A stretch of 64,000 nucleotides of DNA from Bolinopsis microptera. Its lineage: Eukaryota > Ctenophora > Tentaculata > Lobata > Bolinopsidae. The stretch covers positions 7,600,902 through 7,664,901 of the forward strand of contig NC_087076.1 in assembly GCF_026151205.1 (NCBI RefSeq). The letters are read 5' to 3'. The notes beneath the pieces are model-generated. The model was given only the letters and a program-made list of their open reading frames with translations, was not told the origin of the DNA and searched no databases. Positions within the stretch are counted from its first letter, which is position 1; every line of letters begins with the position of its first letter. Below, piece after piece: positions 12,222-24,200 of the stretch. The position numbers and the translations under genes are program-made.

Positions 12222-15200
12222 TCAGCAGTAGTCTGTCAGCTTGTAGTGCTCATCGTCAACAGTTGAATAGATGTGGCCTTCGTTGCTCAGAAAGTCAATA
12301 GCACTCCGAATCTGAGAGGAATCAGGTGAAGTAATTATTATAATTATTGAGGAATATATCCAAATTTGTTATTGGACTTTAAAGGTAAAAAGGATGTTTC
12401 AGTTCATTCTCTTATATGTATTTTATCATAAATTGGAGTGCGTTTCAGGTGCGTTCATCCTAAATTAATTTGTTAAATACACAATATGTTTATAAGTTAA
12501 CAGCTGCACGCCCTACCTGAGTGACTGAGAGGTGGCTTGTTATCTTAGACATCTCCATCACGCTCATCCCTATATCCGAGGACGACTTCTTCAGTGCGTC
12601 AAACACCTGTCAAATAGTAATTTGATTTAGATATCTTATATATATATATATGCAATTATCCATTGATCTAAATTTCTCCTGGTTTTTAAAAATTTTATTT
12701 TACTTAATTTTTTTAAATTGTATTTTAAATATACAACCAAAGCCCTCTCCCAAAATCCAACCCCATGATGATAAGTTCTAGCTACGTTACTGAACTGCCT
12801 TTCTTCGTTCAACATTGAAACATGTATTTTTCGATTCGATCAAGTTTGATATGTTCAACCGAATTGACGCAATACTATTAACAATAGACACCTTCAAACG
12901 TTATGCCCAAAAATCAATTTTCGATCAAACGGCAATTATATTAAGTAAGTTAGAGAACAGAAGTGCTATTCTGATCAGGCACGTAGCCAGGGGGGGGGGG
13001 GGGGCTAGGGAGAAGTGCTATTCTGATCAGGCACGTAGCCAGGGGGGGGGGGGGGCTAGGGAGAAGTGCTATTCTGATCAGGCACGTAGCCAGGGGGGGG
13101 GGGGGGAGCTAGGGAGAAGTGCTATTCCGAGAGACTATTTATTACATACCGACTGTTGAGCTGGCCCAAGTCCAGATGTTGAGTCGTTTCCGTTGGAGTG
13201 AGAGTTTCCATTTGTAAAGGTCCCGTTGGCAGCACCAGCCATACCTGAAATATAATAAACTTAATAGGGGTCCGTAAATTTGAACACGAAACTCAGAAGT
13301 GTTCATGTAACAACATGATCTGAGAATGATTCATATTTAAGGAATTCGCCTTGGTTCGTTGGTCGTTTTCAAATGGGTAATCTAGCCTTCAGAATCGAAT
13401 ATGCACGAGTCTACTTCGAACTTGAAGATGGGCTTGTTTTACTAATTACTAATTACTAATTACTAGTTACCAGTTACTAATTACTTATTACTAATTACTA
13501 ATCACGTAATTCATACCTAAGTGTAGTTTGATGCGCATGCGTTATTTCACATTATATTTAGGATCAAGTTACGGATCATTTATTATTTAAATACTTCTTT
13601 CAAGTAAAATAATTGCTTCTTATAAGAGTTACAGTTTTTAGAAATAACTCTTATATGCATGTTATATGTATATTGAGTTAGCTATAGGGGGGGGGGGGTG
13701 TCATGTCCGTCTATGTCCGCCTATGTCCTGTCCTTTTTGGATTCTATGAGACAAAAAGGACACGGACGGACATTGGCGGACTCAGACGGACATTGGCGGA
13801 CCCGGACGGACATTGGCGGACTTGGATGGACATTGGTGGACATTAGCGGACATTGGTGGACATTAGCGGACAAACATTTTGAGGACTGAAGAGTACTGAA
13901 GAGTACTGAAGAGTACTGAGGAGGATGGCTGAGAAGGATGGCTGAGGAGGATGGCTGAGGAGGATGACTGAGGAGGATGACTGAGGAGGATAACTGAGAG
14001 GGAGGAGAAGGATCAGGAAGACCCAGGAGGAGGAGGACCCAGAAGGAGGAGGACCCAGAAGGAGGACCTAGGAGGAGGAGGAGGAGAACTGAGGAGGAGG
14101 AGGACTCAGGAGGAGGACTGAGGAGGATGGCTGAGGAGGATGGCTGAGGAGGATGACTGAGAGGGAGGAGGAGGAGGAAGAGGAGAAAGAGGACTGAGGA
14201 GGAGAAGGAGGACCCAGGAGGAGGAGGACCCAGGAGGAGGACGACCAAGGAGGAGGACCCAGGAAAAGGCCCCAGGAGGAGGAGGCGGACTGGGGAGGAG
14301 GAGAACTGTTGAGGACTGATGAGGAGGACTGAGGACGAGGAGGAGAAGTAGGAGGAGGACTGAGGAGGGGAGGAGGAAGAGGACTGGGGAGGATCAGGAA
14401 GACCCAGGAGGACCCAGGAGGAGGAGGAGGAGGATGACCCAGGAGGAGGAGGAGGACTGAGGAAGACTGAGGAGGAGGACTGACGATGACTGAGAAGGAG
14501 GAGGACTGAGGAGTACTGAGGAGGATGGCTGAGGAGGATGGCTGGGGAGGATGGCTGAGGAGGATAACTGAGGAGGATGACTGAGAGGGAGGAGGTGGAG
14601 GAAGAGGAGAAAGAGGACTGAGGAGGAGAAGGAGGACCCAGGAGGAGGAGGACCCAGGAGGAGGACGACCAAGGAGGAGGACCCAGGAAAAGGCCCCAGG
14701 AGGAGGAGGCGGACTGGGGAGGAGGAGAACTGTTGAGGACTGATGAGGAGGACTGAGGACGAGGAGGAGAAGTAGGAGGAGAACTGTTGAGGACTGAGGA
14801 GGAGGACTGACGATGACTGAGAAGGAGGAGGACTGAGGAGTACTGAGGAGGATGGCTGAGGAGGATGGCTGGGGAGGATGGCTGAGGAGGATAACTGAGG
14901 AGGATGACTGAGAGGGAGGAGGTGGAGGACTCAGGAGGAGGACTCAGAAGGAAGAGGAGGAGAACTCAGGAGGAGGACTCAGGAGGAGGACTTAGGAGAA
15001 ATGAGAAGGAGGACTGAGGAGAACTGAGGAGGAGGAGGAGGAGGAGGACTGAATAGGAGGAGGAGAAGGAGGGGGACTGGGAGAGGACTGGGGAAGAGGA
15101 GGACTGATGAGAAGGATGAGGAGGAGGACCCAGGAGGAGGAGGACTAGGGACCGAGGAGGAAGAGGAGGAGGATGAAGAGGAGGAGGAGGACCCAGGAGG

Positions 15201-18200
15201 AGGAGGACTGAGGAGGAGGACTGAGGAGGACTGAGGAGGATGGCTGAGGAGGATGACTGAGAGGGAAGAGGAGGAGGAGGAGGAGGACTCAGGAGGAGGA
15301 GGAGGACTGAGGAGGACTGATAAGGAGGAGGAGGAGGAGGAGGACTGAATAGGAGGAGGAGGAGGGGGACTGGGGGAGGACTGAGGAGGAGGATGGAGGA
15401 CTGAGGAGAAGGATGAGGAGGAGGACTGAGGAGGACTGAGTATTGAGGAGGAAGAGGAGGAGGATGAAGAGGAGGAGGAGGACCCAGGAGGAGGACCCAG
15501 GAGGAGGACTCAGGAGGAGGAGGAGGACTGGGGAGGACTGAGGAGAAGGACTGTTGAGGACTGATGAGGAGGACTGAGGACGAGGAGGAGGAGTAGGAGG
15601 AGGACTGAGGAGGGGAGGAGGAAAAGGACTGAGGAAGATCAGGAAGACCCAGGGGGAGGAGGAGGAAGAGTAGGAGGAGGAAGCATCTAAATGTTATTTC
15701 CATTTTTGTCCGTTTTTGTCCATTTTTGTCCGTTTTTGTCCGCTCTATTTTTTGTCCGTTTTGAAAATATAGGGTTCCGAACGGACAAAAAACATGATCC
15801 CCCTATAACAGCAAAAATTGAACATTTTATTTAGCAATTTAGGTGTCTATTAATGTCCGCCCATGTCCGCCTATGTCCGCCTATGTCCGTCTATGTCCGC
15901 CTATGTCCGCCTATGTCCGTCTATGTCCGCCTATGTCCGTCTATGTCCGCCTATGTCCGCCTATGTCCGCCTATGTCCTGTCCTTTTTGGATTCTATGAG
16001 ACAAGCGGACATAGACGGACGTGACACCCCCCCCCCCGCTATAGATATTAGATACACATTCTGTATGTCAACTAATACCTAGCTCTTCTCATCCATTCAT
16101 TGCAAATAGTTTGATTAGATACAGACTGTCTTATGGTCGGATTTTTAAATCGTTTGCATCTTTCAGGCTTTATCAGGAATTTTAATTAAACTAATATTCG
16201 TAAATTACACACGCACACACGCACACACACATTTATTGAGATTATAGATGTGGATTCTCTTGGGGAAGTGAGGCATATTTGTTTACTTTAAAGGGTTAGG
16301 TTCTGTTCAGCACAAGAAAGAGGTGATGCACATTTTGTATTATGGAACGCTTGTAACGCTTGTAACTCCCTCTTGTTACCCCCTTTGGAGGTTCAGATTT
16401 ATTTTCTGAACGAAAGCTTGAAAATAACCGAAAAATCGACCTTGTTAATGTCATTTCAAAATTGCACGAGAAATCGATTTAACCAAGTTTCAGAACCTAT
16501 AAACATTTCCTCATCCCTCAAAATTGATGTTTTATAGTTAATACGAGCAACAATTAGCAACATATTTTGAACCTTCGGTTCAACTTAGGGGGTTAAAATA
16601 GAGCTGAGTTGTGTGGTAGACAAACTGAAACAGAAGATCAAGGCAATCGTCACCTTAACTGATCGAACAGGTACCAGCACGATTTTCAGAGTAAACTCTA
16701 GATCGATATGTTTGTTACAATATCTCAATATCAAATATGTTTATTGTAAGAGCTATTCAACTCATGATTTTTTTTCTGACCTAATTATTTGACATCATAA
16801 CCCTAATGCTCTAATGGGTTATCACCCAGGTCCCAGACTAACTAGCAGCTCCAATTCAACAATACTACTATACTGTATAGTGTATCAAGCTATCAAGGAT
16901 GCGCAGCTGTTTGAAGACAAGCTGGTTGACCACTTAATCCAAGTTTTCAAGGCCACAGCACACTTTCTACACATTACTATTTTTGTAGGATTATCTTCCT
17001 CGATGCTGCAGTAGTTTATAGTTTTAAAACCTAGCTGTGCAAGGATCATTGTGAACCTCGGATGGAAATTTCACATAATATTAACTCTTTAAAACATGCT
17101 CGAGATATTATGGTGATGGGGAAGTGCAGAGGTGTACTACAGCTATTGTAAGAATAACGTTATTGATTTTATTATGGCAAGGTGAAATCTTAATGAAATA
17201 AGATCGTGAGTAAAAAACTGTATTTTTTCAATGATAAAAATGATGCCTAACAAACTATGTATTAAAATAAATCGCTTTTCTTGCTGAACGGTAAATTCCA
17301 TATTTCACGAAGCAAAGAGTTGACCGTGATATTCATAAAAGGCTTCGTCTGATATTAGTACCCAAAAGCGAAAGTGCAGCTGTTGCAATGTGTCTTTCGT
17401 GAGTAACTACCCTGATAATTATATTATATTTTCTGGGGCGTCTGTCATCGCTGCCTGGCGTCATTTGCACAACTTCACTGCAATGTGTCAACGCTATGTG
17501 CTTATCTCCTTGAAGAGGACTCTTGAAATCCTTCAGATAGTCGAATATTACAGGAACAAATAGGATTCTGAAGGTCTAACATTATGTTCATAGTAACTGA
17601 CCAAAACAACAGTCAGATAACTGGTATCACCAGAAATCTTACGTTAACATGTTTACAAACCCATACTCAATTCTTATCCTACCAAAATTCTTACCCCAGC
17701 CCCACCTAAGTTAACCTTTATAAAGTGCCCACTTTGCAACCTTTTCATTATTCTTTGTGACGTTATTTCTTTAAATTTTACTTCAGCTAATAACACCAAT
17801 TATTGTTGTTCTTGGACTTTACGTTGTTAAGCTGCAAGGCAGCAGGGTCATCTATGAAAACCACTATTTTTCTTTTACTTCGGACAACCATGGCCGGCAC
17901 CAGCACTTACAGGAACCCGCATACTATTTTGATATACAGGGTGGGCCAAAAGTCAGTACCCATACGTTATTTGACGTAATTCTTTCTGGTACCATTTTTT
18001 TTAATCAAGGCTCATTTTCGCATAAATTTGATAGTTTAGATAGTCGGATCGAGCCAAAATTTATTAAATTGTGTTTGGCCATTCGAATTACGTTTGTCCT
18101 GAAAAAATGAGAGTTGTAGCTTCTCAGATGACCGATATACGAAGCATAACGAGTTTAGTCATTACGTGTGATCAGGTGATTGGCTTACCTAATCACGTGA

Positions 18201-21200
18201 TAAGGTGACCCCGTTAACCACCCCGTTAAACATTATGGGAATCGTTAAGGCTGACCAATTAAGGTGTCGTTTCACGGTGTCACATAATCACCCAGTCAAT
18301 TTTGTTAACGTTATACACAAAATGCTTGATAACTTCATCATTTCAAATCCGTTTCACATCATTCTTTTAGATCAGATGCAACATTTAATAATCTACCGTC
18401 TCTGAAAAAATTAGGCGTCCAGCATGTTCAGAAAAAACAATAAAGGTGTTTCATATTGAATGGGTGTGGTCTAAAATATTCGAATCTTCAAATTTTGGCG
18501 ACGGAATCCTCGAACAAGTAGGTACAGTATGCCATCTGCAAAGCAACAACTCTCAAATATAAAACACAGCGGAGGTATAAGACCCAACGTATGGGTACTG
18601 ACTTTTGGCCCACCCTGTATATTATTTCTTTTTACTTGGTTATCTCTTAGGTCGTTACCAACCCGCTGTATTTGTTTTTGTAATCAAATAGTTACCAAAA
18701 CGTTTGTAAAAACGTTGTAACGTCTAAGTTTCAATTATGATTTGCATTCTTACTTCTCAGCTATGTTTGAGCATAATAAGGAAATACAATATAGACGTTA
18801 AGGTCGACATTTTGAGAACATGGCATTTAATTTTTGAGCAGATTTAAGTTTTAAGTAGGATAATAACAATTGGGTGGGATTGATTAAAGTAACCCAGAAT
18901 CACAGGCACGTCAGTACTATCTATAAACTATTATAAGCTCGGCAATCTTTCGTGAGTAACTACCCTGATAATTATATTATATTTTCTGGGGCGTCTGTCA
19001 TCGCTGCTTGGCGTCATTTGCACAACTTCACTATAACTAAAGAGATTGTACAGTTGTAATAATACATTGAGTATCTTGTGGGGCGTCAGGCGTGGACACA
19101 TTATCAATTAATAGACACAGTTATTGTAATGAAAATAAACTCAGTGTTTGAGAGTTAAAAGCAGTTCACAATAGACTTACTTACATTTTAAATGGCTTAC
19201 ATGTTTACCAGCAAACATCACGATATCTTACTTAATAGACTGAAGTCTTTAAAGTATTAAAATATAAATGTCAAAATAGCACAATTGCATAGTCATTACT
19301 TAGTATTTAATTTTGCTTTTGGGCGAGAGCTGCTACGTGACGTGCGTTACAGGTTATATAGCCAGGTTTTAGCAGTTCTTAAACACTGACGATTGCGTTG
19401 GCATGAACCGTTTAGTTTGCTAACCCATTTAATTTTGCTTTTGGGCGAGAGGAAGTAACTTACTCCTTCCGCAACACATCCTGAGTTCATATGTAATTCG
19501 ATAGTTTTATCATTATAGGCGGGGTTTGGCTGTTGATATGATCGACAATTCTAGTACTTCCCTGCTACTAGTACTTCTCAACACCAGTATTTGAGCTTAT
19601 AATAGTTTATAAATAGTACTCAGTAACACAGTACTTAAAAGTTTTAATAGTTGTTGTTGGTATTTGTAACATAATTTTGTAGGCCTAAATCCTAATCATC
19701 TAATTACCTTGTCGTTATAAAACATTAATTTGAACAGAAACTTAGGACCTTAACCAATCAACCCCTCAGCTATGAACAAAGACCTCTTCTTTCTCACCAT
19801 TGTCGTAGCTCACCTTATCTTGGTTCAAACTTCTCCTAAAGATGGACAGAAGTTATCTGACTACTTGTGGGAGCAAACAGCTGAATACCAGCAACAAGCC
19901 CTGAACTCTAGTCTGATATACGGAATGATGGAGAGATGCCTGGACCCATCTGAGTTTGGAGGCTACATGATGGATGATACTCTCTACTGTTACGAGAATT
20001 CGTTGATTCTCAAGAAAGCCGGGGATCGTTCCAATGACAACGCTACGCTCAAAGAGTTCATGGAGTCCAAGGCTGATAGTTGGGAAGAATACTGGGAGTG
20101 GCTGAAGGACATTTGGCATGTTGAGAATGCTGGGGGTATTAAGATGGGAGAAGCCGGTCAAGCGTACGTGGATCACATCAGAAATGTGTCTGAGAATGAA
20201 AGTCCTGTGTATACCATCCTGGCGCTGACACCCTGTGCCAAGCTATGGCCTTGGTTAGGCAAACAGATCGGATCTGGAAGCAACGATTTCGGAGTTTACA
20301 CTTCTTGGGTGGAGGAGAATCTTGTCCCAACCAGTACCGGATACATGGAATACCAAGATCAAGTGGAATGGGCTTACGAGGCAGGAGTAGTCACAGCTGA
20401 GAAGGCTCTGGAAGTTTTCACCGCCAGTATCCAAAATGAGGTTAACTTCTTCAACTCTGTCGCGAGATGCCAGCCGGCTGCAGCTGACTCCAGTGCTTTA
20501 CCTTGGAGTGGAACTATCTTGTTCACCCTTTTCTTCGCTACCGTTGGAATGATGATTGATCATTAGAATTCAGAATTTCAATGTTACATATTATTTCTTT
20601 TTACTTGGTTGTCTCTTATGTCGGAACCAACCCGCTGTATTTGTTTTTGTAATCAAATAGTTACCAAAACGTTTGTAAAAACGTTGTAACGTCTTAGTTT
20701 CAATTATTATTTGCATTCTAAGTACCTAAGTGCAGTGTGATGCGCATGCGTTATTTTTACTTATGTTTTGAGTTAATAAACTATGATGATTGTATATGAA
20801 TTTTACTTGATAGAGTGCTTATCTTAAAATTAAATGTTTTTACAGGCTCTAATGATGTAGTTTTACAAAGATTTCAAGCCTTACGTTGTGTGTTTCCCTT
20901 CGTGTCCAAAAGCATTATTATATTATAGTTAGGATCAAGTTACGGATCATTTATTATTTAAATACTTCTTTCAATAGTCCGAGACGAAAAGGAAACTCGT
21001 TAGCTTTTTGTGTTAAAAGCGATTTCTCGGCGGTTATCACTTCTCTAGATGATGCTTTAAAAATTTGGCCACTATTGCATTTTTGTAATAAATGCAATAG
21101 GGGCGTTTTCGGCCACACCCTTTTTTAGGGTTTCGCGGTCTCTCGAATTTTTGTATTTCAGCCCAGAAACGTCGTAGAGATTATTCCGATACACCAAAAT

Positions 21201-24200
21201 ATGCCTAATAGCCATATTTATATACAACTTATGAAGCAATATATACCTTATACGGGTAAACCGCCCCTAAAATGTCACCCACCCCTAAAACGCCACTCTT
21301 GATTGATTGGATCCCATCTTCTTAGAAAGTATCTTACCTAATCATTTGTAACTCCTAAACATAAAAAAATATCATTCAGACCCTGCTACATCCTGAAATT
21401 GAATCTAAATGATGCCATAAGGGCATTTTTTTTCACTTTGTACGAATTTTTTACTTTTGAAAAAAAGCGCACAATTTTATAACTCTGGAATTCATTAATA
21501 TTAACTCGGTTTTGGTCTAGGATAGTGATATTTACATATTTTAGCAACTTTGTACATATGACTGGAGATATGGAAAGTTATACATTACTCAATATTACTA
21601 CCCTCCCCTAAAATGTCACCTGGCCGCCCCCTAAAATGTCATTTTATCAGATTCTGGCTTTGAGACTACAAGCACCATAAAATGGAGGTACCAGCCTATT
21701 AAACATCATATTTAGCATCTAATGGTAATATTGGAAAGCTTTGGCAGCTCAAGGAATTAGTTTTATTTTATTAATTGCAATAAACATCCCCTAAAATGTA
21801 TAATTATCCCCCCTAAAATGTCATATTAACCTGATCAAATTACTCAGGCTTTTCCTAAGATGCAATGCATACTCACATTTCGTTAATAGTTGATGTTAAT
21901 AATTAACAAGTGCCAAAACAAGAGCTATTATCGCACACCATGCGAACAAAATACAAATTTGACATTTTAGGGGAGAAAAAATGACATTTTAGGGGGCATA
22001 TCATAGGTTAACCATAAACTAGTAAGTACCAAAAACCGTAGTTTTTGACATTCAATTTTGCTAAAAGCAGTCAAATCTAGTCTATAGAGATGGTCAGATC
22101 GATTACTGGGTTGGCTTAGTTAACTACAGGTCACTAAAATTGCCAAAATGCAGGATGATGTTAAAAATCCCAAAAAATGCAATTAAAACATGCAATTTGC
22201 ACAAGGTTAAAATCACATTGAATCCATTTCTTTTGTGCCAATTGTTAGTTTATAACTAGATAATCTAACTACAGGTGTAAATTTTGTTGACTGAGTTACT
22301 GTTTTGCCGGGAGCAGGACTATTGAGCGGTGGACTGTTGAGCGTAGGACTGTAGGTCGGTGAAGGTCGGAAGTAGGACTGTAGAGCGGTGTCAAGTCGCC
22401 AGGGTAGGACTCTAGAGCGGCCGCCCTTATAGATCTCACAACATGAGGACTTTAGAGCGGTACGATCCTAAAATGAGGACTGTAGAGCGGTGGACTGTTG
22501 AGCGGTGGACTGTAGACCGGCGAAGATCGGAAGTAGGACTGTAGAGCGGCCCTCCCTTATAGATCCCATAACATGAGGACTCTAGAGCGGTACCCTCCTA
22601 TAACATGTGGACTCTATAGCGGTTGAAAAGATTGAACACTCAACGAAGCTAAGTTATACATTGTAACTCGTGATTGATTATGGTCATGACATTCTAGGAT
22701 GAAAACTTTATTAAAGAGTCATTTAGACCTAGGATTAGGTCTAGGAGCTCGATGAATGATGGGACAACATCGTCGACTGAGAGGGGACACAGGGAAAGAC
22801 CCAGGGTGCTCCACCTTGATGATTGGGTATCTCTGCGTGTATCACTAAGAGTTGATAGAATAGCTGAGGACATACTCTGAAAGTTGCGTCCACGTACCAA
22901 GAAGGACTTCGCTGGAGTAGGAATCGAATTTGATATACGAAAACTGGATACTCCGTGATATTTATACCATACCTTCGAAATCCTAACAAGATATCGCACT
23001 GCGATGGGATCTGATCTGAATCAGTCCCGTCACCAGATTGATGAACATAAGATATCCTTAGTTGGCGCTAAAGCGTCACGCGATGCGATCCTCATTCCTA
23101 AATGATCTGCACGAACTTGATCGGTACTCTGCTTAGCGAAATCACATTGATAGTTGATACGAACAGTTCACTAAAATACCGAAGACACGTTTTACATTTT
23201 TGAGTAGCAGGGGAATATTTCAATCATTTGGAAGACGTTGAAACCGACCAATAATCTTAAATTAAGTTACACTATAATATAAGTAATGAAATATTTATAA
23301 TAAGTAAATGAAAATGTTCATTAACTCCATGACTCTTTAATAAAGTTATCATCCTAGAATGTCATAACCATAATCAATCACGAGTTACAATGTATAACTT
23401 AGCTTCGTTGAGTGTTCAATCTTCAAATTTTCAACCGCTATAGAGTCCTCATGTTATAGGAGGGTACCGCTCTAGAGTCCTCATGTTATGGGATCTATAA
23501 GGGAGGGCCGCTCTGCAGTCCTACTTCCGACCTTCACCGGCCTACAGTCCACCGCTCAACAGTCCACCGCTCTACAGTCCTCATTTTAGGATCGTACCGC
23601 TCTAAAGTCCTCATGTTGTGAGATCTATAAGGGCGGCCGCTCTAGAGTCCTACCCTGGCGATTTGACACCGCTCTACAGTCCTACTTCCGACCTTCACCG
23701 ACCTACAGTCCTACGCTCAACAGTCCTCCGCTCAATAGTCCTACAGCCGTTTTGCCGTAAGTTCTGGGTATTCAAAAAAAAGTCCCCAAAATGTCGCAAA
23801 AAGTAAATTGACTAAATTCCACCATTTTTTTTCAACAGAGAGAGAAATTCTGGTCGACACCTCTCAGAAATAGGTTATATTTGTCCCAGAAATGGTTAAA
23901 ATTAATAATTGAGCAACATTCTGAGTGCTACACAACCTGTTTTAGCTGACGTTTTAGGGGTGGTGCACGTGACATTTTAGGGGGTGATTACGGTTTTGAG
24001 GTACTTCCTTTAGTGAGTGAATGTTTTCAAGTAGCTTAATGTTTTAATAAGACAAAACAAATAGTACTAGTGACAAAAGATAAATCAGGCCTCCTGTACA
24101 TTTTGTAATTATCACACATATAGAGTTGAAATTTTAGGGGTGGTGTTTTAAAAGTGACTCCATTTCAACGTCAAAAAAATTGTACCTGATTTTATTTTCA

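Noticed and set aside
13721-15703. Long minus-strand Pro/Ser/Leu-rich frames, and similar ones at 51885-52356
   Set aside because: They are translations of the GGA minisatellite with no non-repeat sequence, start context or splice structure.
15843-16082. Repeated short peptide frame ([10 protein letters not shown]-type), also at 49857-50187 and 55467-55694
   Set aside because: It is the TATGTCCGCC array of the transposon read as codons, with no signal peptide or conservation beyond the DNA repeat.
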